From: Streptomyces sp. V1I1
Lineage (GTDB): Bacteria > Actinomycetota > Actinomycetes > Streptomycetales > Streptomycetaceae
NCBI RefSeq assembly: GCF_030817355.1
Contig: NZ_JAUSZH010000001.1
Coordinates: forward strand, 992,001 to 1,056,000
Reading direction: 5' to 3'
DNA: 64,000 nucleotides
Numbering within the stretch: position 1 is the first letter of the stretch; every line of letters starts with the position of its first letter. The position numbers were made by a program, and so were the translations under genes. Shown here in pieces: positions 1 through 8,443 of this stretch. Below the pieces are notes generated by a model, which saw nothing but the letters and a program-made list of their open reading frames with translations, made no database searches and was not told where the DNA came from.

Positions 1-1583
1 GCGGTGATGACGTCGGTGACTTCCGGTTCGCCCTTGGTCAGGGTGCCGGTCTTGTCCATGACCACGGTCTGGATGCCGGCAGAGGTCTCCAGGGCGACGG
101 CGTTCTTGAACAGCACACCACGCCTGGCTCCCAGTCCCGTTCCGACCATGATTGCGGTGGGCGTGGCGAGGCCCAGGGCGTCCGGGCAGGTGATGACCAC
201 GACGGTGATCGCGAACAGCATTGCGGTGCCGAAGGAGCGGTCGGTGGCCAGCAGCCAGACGGCCAGCGTCGCGGCGCCGCCGATCAGGGCGACGAGGACA
301 AGCCAGAATGCTGCCCGGTCGGCAAGTCGCTGTCCGGGGGCCTTGGAGTTCTGGGCTTCCTGGACGAGTTTGACGATCTGTGCCAGTGCGGTGTCGGCGC
401 CGACCTTGGTGGCGCGTACGCGCAGTGTGCCGTTGGCGTTGATGGTCGCGCCGACGACCTGCGAGCCGGGGGCCTTGTGCACGGGCATGCTCTCGCCGGT
501 GACCATCGACTCGTCGACGTCGCTCTCGCCCTCTTCCACGATCCCGTCGACTGCGATCTTGGCCCCGGGACGGACCAGCAGCAGGTCACCGACGACGACT
601 TCGGCGGTGGGCACCTCGACCGGTTCGCCTTCGCGCAGGACGAGGGCCTTGGGCGGGGCGAGGTCGAGCAGGGTGCGGATGGCGTCGTTGGCGCCGCCGC
701 GGGCGCGCATCTCGAACCAGTGCCCGAGCAGCACGAAGGAGGCCAGGACGGTGGCCGCTTCGTAGAAGACGTCGCCGCCGCCGGTGATTGTGACGATGAG
801 GGAGTAGAGCCAGCCGGCTCCGACGGCGACCGCAACCAGCACCATCATGTCCAAGGTGCGGGCACGCAGCGCGCGTACGGCGCCGGTGAAGAAGATCGAG
901 CACGAGTAGAAGATCACCGGCAGGCTGAGCAGCAGTGCCCACACGTCCTGACGCAGCCCGAAGGGGACCGGCACGTCGAGGCCGAACACGTCCTCGCCGA
1001 TCGGCGACCAGATCACGATGGGGATCGAGAACAGCAGCGCCACCAGGAAGCGGTTGCGCATGTCGGCCACCATCGCCGCCATCGACATCTCGCCGTGCCC
1101 ACCGTGGCCCATCACCTCGTGCGGCGTCGGCATCCCCTCCGGTGCGGCCAGGACCTCGGCGTGTTCCGCGTGCGAGGCACCTACCGGCTCGGCCGGCTTG
1201 GTCAGGGCCGCCCCTGCGCCGTGGCCCTCGTGGCCCGCCTCCCCGCCCGGCACATCCTCGGCGGGCGGATCGGGCTCGGCCATCGGGTCGCAGATATGGG
1301 AGGGCACCACCTGGCCGGCACAGTTGTAACCGCATTCGGTCACCCAGCCGCGCAGCTCGGCCAGCGACGTACGCCGCGGATCGAAAACCACCGTCGCCGA
1401 CTGGGCGACCGGGTTGACCTCGACATCCAGCACGCCGGGGCGCCGCCCGAGCACGGCCATCACCGTGCTCTGCTGCGACGCCCACGCAAGGCCGCGCACA
1501 TCCAGCACAGCAATGCTGCGCTCCTTGCTCGGGCCTGCCGGGCCGTGCACGTGGTGACGACGGTCATCTGTGGAGTCAGGCAC
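1..1583 (-). CDS. Copper-type P1B ATPase, C-terminus outside window
   Basis: This is a membrane pump that uses ATP to export heavy-metal ions, probably copper; about 527 N-terminal residues are present and the gene runs off the left edge. The N-terminus has an HMA-like fold without CxxC, then a His-rich stretch ([14 protein letters not shown]), transmembrane segments, the TGES actuator motif and the phosphorylation motif DKTGT. The transmembrane metal motif reads CPD (positions 180-188) instead of CPC. Start: GGAGG lies 7 nt before GTG at 1583; an ATG at 1589 is only 1 nt from it. It heads the copper region and points away from the DUF305 gene. Family is certain; exact metal is inferred. Confidence 0.88.
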   Translation of the reverse strand, partial: MPDSTDDRRHHVHGPAGPSKERSIAVLDVRGLAWASQQSTVMAVLGRRPGVLDVEVNPVAQSATVVFDPRRTSLAELRGWVTECGYNCAGQVVPSHICDPMAEPDPPAEDVPGGEAGHEGHGAGAALTKPAEPVGASHAEHAEVLAAPEGMPTPHEVMGHGGHGEMSMAAMVADMRNRFLVALLFSIPIVIWSPIGEDVFGLDVPVPFGLRQDVWALLLSLPVIFYSCSIFFTGAVRALRARTLDMMVLVAVAVGAGWLYSLIVTITGGGDVFYEAATVLASFVLLGHWFEMRARGGANDAIRTLLDLAPPKALVLREGEPVEVPTAEVVVGDLLLVRPGAKIAVDGIVEEGESDVDESMVTGESMPVHKAPGSQVVGATINANGTLRVRATKVGADTALAQIVKLVQEAQNSKAPGQRLADRAAFWLVLVALIGGAATLAVWLLATDRSFGTAMLFAITVVVITCPDALGLATPTAIMVGTGLGARRGVLFKNAVALETSAGIQTVVMDKTGTLTKGEPEVTDVIT

Positions 1584-1738
1584 GGTCATCCCTCCTCACC
1601 ATTTCGAAGGGCTCCCTTGGCTGTACGGCGGGTGGCCTGCGTCCTTGCCTCTTGCCCGCCAGCCCATGCACGGGTTGTCCGGGCGGTCACAGGCATCCGG
1701 TCAGAGCACGGCGACACGCTGCCGCCCACCCTTGGCGG

Positions 1739-2374
1739 TCAGCTCTTGCCCAGCATCGCCTTCATCTGGGCGATCTCGGCGGTCTGGGAGGTGACGATGT
1801 CGTCGGCGAGCTTTTTGGCAGGGCCGTAGGCGCCTTCGGTCTTCTCGGTGTTGGCCATCTCAATCGCGCCCTCGTGATGCTCGATCATCATGGTCAAGAA
1901 CATCGTGTCGAAGGCCGAGCGGGAAGCGGCCTCGAGGTCGTCCATCCGCCGGTCATCCATCATTCCGGGCCGGCCCGAGTCGTCGTGGTCCATGCCGTCC
2001 ATGCCATCCATGCCCGTGGGGACCTTCTCGTCCCAGGCTTTGAGCCAGCTGGACATGGTGGTGATCTCAGGGCCTTGCGCCTTTTTGATCTGCGCCGCGA
2101 GGGCCTTGACGTCGTTGGAGGAGGAGTGGGTTTCCACCATCTCGGACATGACGATGGCCTGGCGGTGGTGCGGAATCATGCCCTGGGCGAAGGTGACGTC
2201 GGCCTGGTTGTGCTCGCCCGCGGGGACGGCGGACGGGGCGGAGGCGGTGGGTCGAGGAGAGGTGTCGGTCCCGCTGGTGTTGCCGTCGTCGCCGCAGGCA
2301 GCGAGCCCGAGCGCGGCTGCCAAGGCGGCGGCCGCCAGAGCGGCACGGCGGGGAAGGGAACGGGTCGTGCTCAT
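1739..2374 (-). CDS. DUF305 lipoprotein (copy 1)
   Basis: A 211-residue exported lipoprotein: Arg-rich n-region, hydrophobic core and lipobox LAAC at about residue 27, then two DUF305 halves with the signatures FAQGMIPHHRQA and TMMIEHHEGAI. The Met/His pairs and the linker rich in Met, Asp and Gly suggest metal (copper) binding at the outer membrane face; the biochemical role is not established. AGGAG lies 7 nt upstream of ATG. It follows the DUF6153-like gene at 2462-2872 on the same strand. The copy at 5011-5646 has the same length and the same partner gene. Confidence 0.88.
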   Translation of the reverse strand: MSTTRSLPRRAALAAAALAAALGLAACGDDGNTSGTDTSPRPTASAPSAVPAGEHNQADVTFAQGMIPHHRQAIVMSEMVETHSSSNDVKALAAQIKKAQGPEITTMSSWLKAWDEKVPTGMDGMDGMDHDDSGRPGMMDDRRMDDLEAASRSAFDTMFLTMMIEHHEGAIEMANTEKTEGAYGPAKKLADDIVTSQTAEIAQMKAMLGKS

Positions 2375-2461
2375 GGTTGGTGCTCCTGGATGTGAGAGGG
2401 ATCCGGGCGTGCCTGTGCGCAGCGTCGGGCCCGGCTGGGGCCTGTGCCGCGCGCGGCGTTC

Positions 2462-2872
2462 CTAGATCCGCAGGAGCTGGAGTTGAGCGAGTGTGGGCGG
2501 GGCGCGTGCACCGGCCGGCTCGCACGGCGTCGCCGCAGCGGCAGACGGTGCTGTCGTGGCGATCACGTTCGGTGCAGAGGCGGCCAGGGCGGGGATGAAG
2601 ACGGCGCCGGGAACCGCTGCTGACGCACACATCTGGTCGGCGTGGCTGCCGTGCCGGTCGGCGCTGCCGTCGTCGTCGGGGCACACGCACGGGTGCTCGG
2701 TTGCGGTCGTCTGCATCTGGTGCACTGCGTGCGAGGGGGCCTTGTCCGCAAGGGCTGGGGTTGCGGAGCCCAGTCCGTGCATCGCGACCAATCCGGTCAG
2801 CACGGTGAGCACAAGCAGCATCGTGAGCCGCAGCATCGGCTGCGGCGACGGACTTCGCTCGCCACGGCTCAC
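2462..2872 (-). CDS. Small DUF6153-like membrane/secreted protein (copy 1)
   Basis: 136 residues: one N-terminal hydrophobic segment (LTMLLVLTVLTGLVAMHGLG), then a His/Cys/Met-containing region (HAVHQM, CVCPDDD, HGSHADQMC) and a conserved tail ending LQLLRI. This shape matches the actinomycete DUF6153 family, whose function is unknown. The GTG start directly precedes the hydrophobic segment. It is upstream of the DUF305 lipoprotein and probably co-transcribed. The metal role is inferred from residue content and neighbours. Confidence 0.72.
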   Translation of the reverse strand: MSRGERSPSPQPMLRLTMLLVLTVLTGLVAMHGLGSATPALADKAPSHAVHQMQTTATEHPCVCPDDDGSADRHGSHADQMCASAAVPGAVFIPALAASAPNVIATTAPSAAAATPCEPAGARAPPTLAQLQLLRI

Positions 2873-3105
2873 GGTTTCATCGTAGGTGTGGCCAGGGCTG
2901 GGCGCGCGGGCTCGTGGCCCGCCGGTGTCACAAGCCGGGGGTGCCCCACAGCGGGAACCAGCGGCTCAGGTCAGGCTCGATGCGTCCGGGCCGACCCGGC
3001 CCAAGGCGAGGCAAAGTACGCCGAACTCGCCACCGCCCTGCGCCGCACTCTGCGCCTGTGAGGGGGCGGGGCGGCAGGGCCGCGAGGGGCGGCTAGGATC
3101 ACGGC

Positions 3106-3528
3106 ATGGTCACGGCATGGTCGTCGCCCAGAAAGCCGCGGGCCCGCATCTCGGCGGGTCCGCTGCGCGTGCTGTGGCTGGCAGTTCTGCTGTTCGGCTT
3201 CCTGTTCACACACGATGCGAGCGCCCACAGCGCTTCGAGTCACCCGGCAGCCAGTGCCGCACCCCCCTCAGCGCACGGGCATGGTGCACACGGCGACACG
3301 GCCGAAGAGCAACATCACGACGACGGCCAGGAGTCTTCCCACCCGGCCGCGGAGTGTGCGTCCGTACAGCCCCAGCTGACATCGGGACCCGTCGGCCCCT
3401 CGCTCACCCCCGTCGACGGGCAGACGCCCTGCCATCGAGTCGTGGCAGGGAAGTCGGGACCGCCCGCGAACCAGTCGGCCCTGCCGCCGTTGCGAAGTTC
3501 AACGGGCTCCGTGATCCAGCAGGTCTAG
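3106..3528 (+). CDS. Small His-rich membrane-anchored protein
   Basis: 140 residues with one transmembrane or signal segment (LRVLWLAVLLFGFLF), then a His-rich stretch (HGHGAHG, EEQHHDD) and a Cys-containing tail. No enzyme motif is visible. TAGGAT at 3094-3099 lies 6 nt before the ATG, which fits a leaderless transcript as is common in Streptomyces. It is divergent from the DUF6153/DUF305 pair and precedes the His-tailed membrane protein at 3664. A periplasmic metal-buffer role is an inference. Confidence 0.6.
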   Translation: MVTAWSSPRKPRARISAGPLRVLWLAVLLFGFLFTHDASAHSASSHPAASAAPPSAHGHGAHGDTAEEQHHDDGQESSHPAAECASVQPQLTSGPVGPSLTPVDGQTPCHRVVAGKSGPPANQSALPPLRSSTGSVIQQV

Positions 3529-3663
3529 ATTCCGGCGTTTCCCGGATTCACCTGTCCCACGCCGTCCGCACCATTCTCCTGCCCAGGCGCGCCGTAGCGC
3601 GCCGGGCGACGCCTGGCGTCGCCTGCGGCCGGCCACATCCCGGAGCCGTAAGGAACAGAACCC

Positions 3664-4398
3664 TTGTCCTCGTCGCAACTCGTCGACCGACCCGTCCTCA
3701 CCGAAGAGCCGCCCGCCCTCCAAGGCGGCCGGGCCGCCCAGCGCAAAGCCCGCGCCCGCCGCGCCCGCAAAAGCTCCCTGCCCGCGCGCTACCTCGGATA
3801 CGTCGGCTACTTCGTCGGCGCCGGTCTCATCAGCGGAGCCGTGGTCCACTATCCGCTCGACCCGGCCCGCTACACCCGGATCGCCGTCTACGGCGTCCTG
3901 GTCTTCCTGGCCGCCACCGTCCTCAACGAGATCGTCCTCGCCCACCACAGGCCGCGCCTGCCACGCATGCTTGTGGTGATCGGCGCCTCCCTGCTGCTCT
4001 CGTTCGGTATCGGCATGCTCAGCGGCGGCCTCCAGCACTTCGACGACTTCCCGGCGCGCGGCGCCGTCCTCGTGCCCCTCGGAATCACCGTGTCCTTCGT
4101 TGCGTACGTCATCAAGGACGCCGACACCCCCTGGCAACGCATCTTCAGCCTGGTGGGGCTGACCGTGCTCCTCGCCGCGGTCGTCAGCTTCGTCGGCCTG
4201 CGACAGGTAGCAGCCTCCATGGGTGAGCCTGCGGAAGGCGGCGGGCACAGCCACGGAAACGCCGAGGAGCCGGACCCGGACACGCACAACCCGGACGAAG
4301 CTCCTCCCACGAAGGACGTGCCGACGCCCAGCAAGTCCCCGACGGCGGACCGCGGCACCTCTCCCGAGCCAGGTCACAACGACGGCCACAGCCATTGA
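3664..4398 (+). CDS. Multi-pass membrane protein with His-rich tail
   Basis: 244 residues starting at TTG (AAGGAA upstream; the preceding sequence has no better start). An Arg/Lys-rich N-terminus is followed by about five hydrophobic segments, then a hydrophilic tail with HSHGN, repeated Pro/Asp and a terminal GHNDGHSH. No family recognised. The His tail and location in the copper cluster suggest a metal-handling membrane component. A GC-rich hairpin at 3605-3623 precedes it. The next gene starts 71 nt downstream. Confidence 0.66.
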   Translation: MSSSQLVDRPVLTEEPPALQGGRAAQRKARARRARKSSLPARYLGYVGYFVGAGLISGAVVHYPLDPARYTRIAVYGVLVFLAATVLNEIVLAHHRPRLPRMLVVIGASLLLSFGIGMLSGGLQHFDDFPARGAVLVPLGITVSFVAYVIKDADTPWQRIFSLVGLTVLLAAVVSFVGLRQVAASMGEPAEGGGHSHGNAEEPDPDTHNPDEAPPTKDVPTPSKSPTADRGTSPEPGHNDGHSH

Positions 4399-4469
4399 CT
4401 GAACGGAAGCGGCCCGCAGGGCGTACATCCCTGCACCGCGGTTATCGTGGGACGCGGAAGGAGGCGGTG

Positions 4470-4916
4470 ATGACACACCGGTACGCACAAGCGGTCACCG
4501 TCGCCGCACGCCTCCTGCTCGTCGTGGTGCTGGCACTCGGCGTGTTCGTCATGCACACCGTCGGTCACCCCGCAGAGGGCTCCGGCTCCGGCATGTCTGC
4601 CGCATCGCACGCCGTCGGCACGCATGCAATGTCAGGCGAACCGGCCGCCGCGCACGCGAGCACGCTCTCCAGCTCGGACAGCGCGAAACTGACAGGCGCC
4701 ATCTCGTCACCGCACGAGCCCGGCATGGGCATGGACCTCACATCGCTGTGCGTGGCCGTCCTCGGCGCCTGGGCACTGGCCGCGCTGCTGCACGCGGCAT
4801 TCGCCGGCAGGTGCGACTGGCTGGCCGCTCTCGCGACCGGGGTGCGATCAGTCGTACGGCCCAATCCTCCGCCCAGAGCTCCTGACCTCGCACAACTGTC
4901 GATTCTGCGGATCTAG
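4470..4916 (+). CDS. Small DUF6153-like protein (copy 2)
   Basis: 148 residues from an ATG preceded by GGAGG at 7 nt. An upstream in-frame ATG at 4395 overlaps the previous gene and lacks a ribosome site. Hydrophobic segments sit at about residues 10-28 and 88-108, with a Met/His-containing middle, and the tail ends LAQLSILRI, like the LQLLRI tail of the 2462-2872 protein. It directly precedes a DUF305 lipoprotein, giving the same gene pair as at 1739-2872 on the opposite strand. Function unknown. Confidence 0.72.
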   Translation: MTHRYAQAVTVAARLLLVVVLALGVFVMHTVGHPAEGSGSGMSAASHAVGTHAMSGEPAAAHASTLSSSDSAKLTGAISSPHEPGMGMDLTSLCVAVLGAWALAALLHAAFAGRCDWLAALATGVRSVVRPNPPPRAPDLAQLSILRI

Positions 4917-5010
4917 GCCGATCTCTTCCGCGCGGACAGGCCCATGAGGGCTGCCCGCCATGACGCCTACGCATCCACCCGCAGAATCGACACCACGAGG
5001 TACACAGAAC

Positions 5011-5646
5011 ATGACCGCCTTCACGCGTTCCTTCGACCTGCCCCTGCGCCGCCGCGTCGCGGTGCTGGGAGTCATCGCCGCCGGCTCCCTGCTGCTCGCC
5101 GCCTGCGGCAGCGACGACAGCAGCGACTCCTCCGCATCCACACCGGAGACGGCCGCATCGTCCGCCGCGGGCGCCTTCAACGACGGGGACGTGACGTTCG
5201 CCCAGGCGATGATCGTCCACCACCAGCAGGCACTGGAGATGTCCCAGCAGGCCGACGGCCGCGCTTCCGACCAGGAGATCAAGACCCTGGCCGGGCAGAT
5301 AGAGAAGGCCCAGGACCCCGAGATCAAGACCATGCAGTCCTGGCTCAAGTCCTGGGGCAAGCCTCAGTCTCCCGACATGGACCACGGCAACGCGGGCCAT
5401 GGCGGCGACGACATGGCCGGGATGATGTCCGATCAGGACATGGACGCACTCACGGCCGCCAAGGGCACGGACTTCGACCGCAAGTTCGCCCAGATGATGA
5501 TCGACCACCACAACGGCGCCATCGACATGGCGAAGGACGAGCAGAAGAACGGCCGCAACACCGCCGCCAAGAAGCTCGCCGACAACGTCATCAAAAACCA
5601 GTCCGCCGAGGTCAAGCAGATGCAGAGCACCCTCGACCGTCTCTGA
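5011..5646 (+). CDS. DUF305 lipoprotein (copy 2)
   Basis: 211 residues with a lipobox (LLLAAC) and two DUF305 halves: FAQAMIVHHQQALEM and FAQMMIDHHNGAIDM, separated by a Met/His/Gly-rich linker (MDHGNAGHGGDDMAGM). It is a predicted exported lipoprotein with repeated MxxxHH elements suited to copper. The start at 5011 puts a charged n-region in front of the signal peptide; the frame stays open 17 codons further upstream but that part is not signal-like. It is paired with the DUF6153-like gene 94 nt upstream and closed by the hairpin at 5667-5697. Confidence 0.88.
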   Translation: MTAFTRSFDLPLRRRVAVLGVIAAGSLLLAACGSDDSSDSSASTPETAASSAAGAFNDGDVTFAQAMIVHHQQALEMSQQADGRASDQEIKTLAGQIEKAQDPEIKTMQSWLKSWGKPQSPDMDHGNAGHGGDDMAGMMSDQDMDALTAAKGTDFDRKFAQMMIDHHNGAIDMAKDEQKNGRNTAAKKLADNVIKNQSAEVKQMQSTLDRL

Positions 5647-5666
5647 TCCGCACCGTACTCACCGCT

Positions 5667-5697
5667 GTTCCGGGCCTTCCATGCGAGGGCCCGGAAC
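5667..5697 (+). terminator. Hairpin after DUF305 copy 2
   Basis: Perfect 10-bp stem GTTCCGGGCC / GGCCCGGAAC with an 11-nt loop, starting about 20 nt after the stop codon. No T-tract follows, as is usual for Streptomyces terminators. Confidence 0.6.
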
Positions 5698-5734
5698 GGC
5701 GGCGCACGCCTCCACCCACGGCAGGACAAAGAAG

Positions 5735-6613
5735 ATGAAGAACACACGGAAGTGGCCCCTCGCCACCACCGCGGTCCTCGCGCTCACGCTCGCGCTGACC
5801 GCCTGCTCCAGCGACTCCGGCACCAGCACCGCTGCCGCGACGTCAGTCGCGTCGGTGCACGGCCACGTTCACGGGCTCGGCATCGACCCCGCCGACAACC
5901 GGCTCTACGTCGCCACCCACGAAGGGAACTACACCCCGGGCAAGGACGGCGCGGCCCAGCGGGTCGGCAACAGCAAGGACGACTTCATGGGCTTCACCGT
6001 GGCCAAGGCGAAGACCTTCCTGGCTAGCGGCCACCCCGCCCCCGGCACCGGCGGCCCCGGCAACCGGGGGCTGATCGAGAGCACCGATTCCGGGAAGACC
6101 TGGAAGACCCGCTCGCTGGCCGGCGAGGTCGATTTCCACGCCCTCGACTACACCCACGGCACCATCTACGGCTACGACAGCACCAACGCCCTGCTGCGCG
6201 TCAGCAAGGACGGAGCCGCCTGGGACGACCGCGCTCGCCTCCAGGCACTGGATATCGCCGTCAGCCCCGACGCCCCGGACACCGTGCTGGCCACCACCGC
6301 CGAGGGGATCGCGATGAGCACCGACGGCGGAAGAACCTTCGCCGCAGGCAAGCAGCCGGCGATGGCTTTCCTCTCGTGGCCGAAGCCCGGCGCGCTGTAC
6401 GGACTCGACGACTCGAGCGGGCTCAACCGGAGCACCGACGGCGGCGCCACCTGGCAGAAGGCGGGCACGGTGCCCGGCGGACAGGCCCAGGCGCTCACGG
6501 CGGTTGACGCCGAGCACATCCTGGCCGCCACCCAGAACGGCGTCTACGAGTCCCGGGACGGCGGCAAGACCTTCACCAAGCGGTTCACGGTCGACGTCGG
6601 CGACGGCCACTGA
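5735..6613 (+). CDS. Secreted beta-propeller lipoprotein (F510_1955-like)
   Basis: 292 residues with a signal peptide and lipobox (LTLALTAC at about residue 24), followed by VHGHVHGLGIDPADNRLYVATHEG and repeated Asp-box-like units (STDSGKTW, STDGGRTF, STDGGATW, SRDGGKTF). These are typical of sialidase/BNR-type propellers. The N-terminal HxHxHG element near the membrane and the copper context suggest metal binding rather than glycosidase activity; no sialidase Arg triad is evident. Start chosen at the ATG just before the signal peptide. It ends in front of a strong bidirectional hairpin. Confidence 0.74.
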   Translation: MKNTRKWPLATTAVLALTLALTACSSDSGTSTAAATSVASVHGHVHGLGIDPADNRLYVATHEGNYTPGKDGAAQRVGNSKDDFMGFTVAKAKTFLASGHPAPGTGGPGNRGLIESTDSGKTWKTRSLAGEVDFHALDYTHGTIYGYDSTNALLRVSKDGAAWDDRARLQALDIAVSPDAPDTVLATTAEGIAMSTDGGRTFAAGKQPAMAFLSWPKPGALYGLDDSSGLNRSTDGGATWQKAGTVPGGQAQALTAVDAEHILAATQNGVYESRDGGKTFTKRFTVDVGDGH

Positions 6614-6628
6614 TCCACGCACACGGAA

Positions 6629-6665
6629 GGCTTCGCCAGGGCAACGACATTGCCCTGGCGAAGCC
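6629..6665. terminator. Strong bidirectional terminator hairpin
   Basis: Perfect 16-bp stem GGCTTCGCCAGGGCAA with its exact complement and a 5-nt loop, located between the convergent genes ending at 6613 (+) and 6710 (-). Confidence 0.85.
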
Positions 6666-6709
6666 GAGCGTTCCGGGCGCCGAAAGGTCGGGGGCGCCGT
6701 TGCGTTCCC

Positions 6710-7264
6710 TCAGCCCCGGGTGGGTGCGGCTGCGTCCGTGGCCTGTGACGCGGTGCGCTGCTCGTGCTGTTTGCGCTGCCCGTAGCGGGTCCGGCCCTGC
6801 GGCTTGTACACCGACAGAGCCGTCGCCACGAGGAGCACCAGCACCGCAGCACCGGACTGGAACACGAGCTGGGTCCTCAGGCCGTCGAGTTCACCACTGG
6901 ACCAGTCCGCTCCCGCCGCTATTCCGGCGATGTAGCTGATCGGCTGCATGTGCACCAGCAGCACGATGGTGGACAGGACCGTGATCACGAGTTTCACCAC
7001 GACCCAGTAGTACCGGACCAGGCCCCAGGTAGTGCCCAGGGACGAGACAACCCCGGTCAGCAGCGAAGCGAAGCACAGCGGGACGATGACGAACCAGCCG
7101 GTCAGGTCCATCGCGACATACGCGGACCGTGCCGTCTGGGCATCCTGACTGGTAAGACCGGCGACGGCGAGAGCCAGGAAGACGGCGACCGCGCCGAGCC
7201 AGCCCACCGAGGCCGTGACGTGCGCGGTGAGCGCGAGCTTACGCAGGCGCGGTGTCATCGCCAT
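6710..7264 (-). CDS. Four-helix membrane protein (DUF2269-like)
   Basis: 184 residues with four hydrophobic segments: LTAHVTASVGWLGAVAVFLA, WFVIVPLCFASLLTGVV, VVKLVITVLSTIVLLVHM and SGAAVLVLLVATALSVY. The first carries a conserved-looking His in the HVTASVGWLG context, as in DUF2269-type proteins. Its ATG shares one base with the stop codon of the upstream 59-residue gene (TGATG), so the two are translationally coupled. The pair is read from a promoter containing a TetR-type palindrome. Function unknown. Confidence 0.72.
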   Translation of the reverse strand: MAMTPRLRKLALTAHVTASVGWLGAVAVFLALAVAGLTSQDAQTARSAYVAMDLTGWFVIVPLCFASLLTGVVSSLGTTWGLVRYYWVVVKLVITVLSTIVLLVHMQPISYIAGIAAGADWSSGELDGLRTQLVFQSGAAVLVLLVATALSVYKPQGRTRYGQRKQHEQRTASQATDAAAPTRG

Positions 7265-7443
7265 CAGTGATGGCCCCCCATATCGCCGCCCGCCAGGTGC
7301 ATGATCACGAACGCCAGGACCAAGGCTATGGCAACGACGGCGAACACGATCACCCACCGCGGCCTGCCCGATGCCGGAGGGGGACCGGGCCTCGCCGCGT
7401 CCGTCCCGTCGGCCGAGTGGGTAGCAGGGGGAAAGTCAGCCAT
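7264..7443 (-). CDS. 59-residue single-pass membrane protein
   Basis: A small gene with a Pro-rich N-terminus, one transmembrane helix (WVIVFAVVAIALVLAFVIM) and a metal-friendly tail HLAGGDMGGHH. GGAGG lies 8 nt before the ATG. The stop codon overlaps the start of the four-helix membrane protein by one base. It is divergent from a TetR gene and its promoter carries the palindrome at 7503-7517, so it is probably the first target of that repressor. Confidence 0.7.
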   Translation of the reverse strand: MADFPPATHSADGTDAARPGPPPASGRPRWVIVFAVVAIALVLAFVIMHLAGGDMGGHH

Positions 7444-7502
7444 GAGTGTGTCCTCCGCTGTCGTGCGCGATTACCGAGTCCGTCACGGCGGCCACCTTTT
7501 GC

Positions 7503-7557
7503 GAGACAGGCTGTCTCTGTCAAGTCATCGTGTCACGGAGTCGTCGTCGCGTATATT
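7503..7557. promoter_or_regulatory. Divergent TetR promoter region with operator
   Basis: The palindrome GAGACAG-G-CTGTCTC (7503-7517) lies inside the 17-nt space following a TTGACA -35 element on the minus strand (7524-7519), where a repressor would block the small-membrane-protein operon; the minus -10 is poor. On the plus strand, GTGTCA (7530-7535), 16 nt and TATATT (7552-7557) lie 6 nt from the tetR ATG, suggesting a leaderless tetR transcript. Confidence 0.62.
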
Positions 7558-7563
7558 CGGGGG

Positions 7564-8226
7564 ATGCCGAAGCTCTGGAACGAGACGATCGAGGCACACC
7601 GCCACGCAGTGCGCGAAGCGACCCTGGACGCCACCGCGGCACTGGTGACCGAGCACGGGCTGCTCTCGGTGACGATGTCGCGCATCGCCCAGGAAACCGG
7701 CATCGGACGGGCGACGCTGTACAAGTACTTCCCGGACGTCGAATCGATCCTGACCGCCTGGCATGAACGTCAGATCACCGGACACCTCGAACACCTCACC
7801 GCGGTAAGGGACCAAGCCGGCGATGAGGGCGAGCGGCTCGAAGCCGTGCTGACTGCATACGCGCTCATGACCCACAGGCGGCACGAGCACCACGGCACCG
7901 AGGTCGCGGCACTCCTGCATCAAGGCAAGCACGTCGCACGGGCGCACCAGCAACTCAGAGGACTCATCAGCGACTTGCTGGCCGAGGGAGCCAAGGCCGG
8001 CGACCTGCGGAACGATGGCGCACCCGACGAACTCGCCGCCTACTGCCTCCACGCCCTCGGCGCAGCCGGCAGCCTGCCCTCCGAAGCCGCGGTCCGAAGA
8101 CCTGTCACGGTCACCCTGGCCGGGCTGCGCCCCCCGGCCGAAGCCGTCGGCCCGGCCTCCGCCGCCAAGGAAGCGGATGACCAGGAACAGCACCTGCACC
8201 ACCACCGACGGCACGGCGCCCACTGA
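7564..8226 (+). CDS. TetR-family repressor
   Basis: 220 residues. The N-terminal helix-turn-helix reads LSVTMSRIAQETGIGRATLYKYF, the classic TetR signature; the C-terminal ligand domain is followed by a His-rich tail (HLHHHRRHGAH). The ATG immediately follows a -10 element, so it is probably leaderless. It is divergent from the 59-residue membrane protein with a shared palindromic operator, so autoregulation and control of that operon are likely. The His-rich tail could bind metal; the ligand is unknown. Confidence 0.88.
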   Translation: MPKLWNETIEAHRHAVREATLDATAALVTEHGLLSVTMSRIAQETGIGRATLYKYFPDVESILTAWHERQITGHLEHLTAVRDQAGDEGERLEAVLTAYALMTHRRHEHHGTEVAALLHQGKHVARAHQQLRGLISDLLAEGAKAGDLRNDGAPDELAAYCLHALGAAGSLPSEAAVRRPVTVTLAGLRPPAEAVGPASAAKEADDQEQHLHHHRRHGAH

Positions 8227-8344
8227 CCGTTGGCCGGAGGCGTTGCGGCTGTCTCTGACAGCCAGGGGTCGTCCCGGGCGCTCGACGCGCCTGATCAGCA
8301 CTGGCCGCCGGATCGTGATCCGGCGGTCAGGTTGCTCGTCTGCG

Positions 8345-8443
8345 TTAGCAGCAGGTGTTGCCGCATGCCTCGGGCGGGCACTCCGGGTCGTCGCAGCAGC
8401 CGCCGCGGACGGGGGCCTCGACGGTAGTGATCTCCTCGGTCAT
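8345..8443 (-). CDS. 32-residue Cys-rich peptide
   Basis: The ATG at 8443 follows a near-perfect ribosome site (GGAGGTGA, 4 nt away). The peptide begins MTEEITTVEAP and ends GGCCDDPECPPEACGNTCC, six cysteines in 19 residues, like a minimal metallothionein. It lies at the end of the merR-type gene, in the same frame as that gene's C-terminal half, so it may instead be the regulator's tail. With the upstream frameshift, the shifted merR frame stops at the ATGA overlap and the peptide would be made separately. A metal-binding role is inferred. Confidence 0.5.
   Translation of the reverse strand: MTEEITTVEAPVRGGCCDDPECPPEACGNTCC

Noticed and set aside
477..1829. 450-codon plus-strand frame
   Set aside because: It runs antisense to the copper ATPase and has the composition of a GC-rich shadow.
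2642..3061. Plus-strand frame ending KYAELATALRRTLRL
   Set aside because: Only the last 20 residues look protein-like; it lies antisense to the DUF6153-like gene and has no start.
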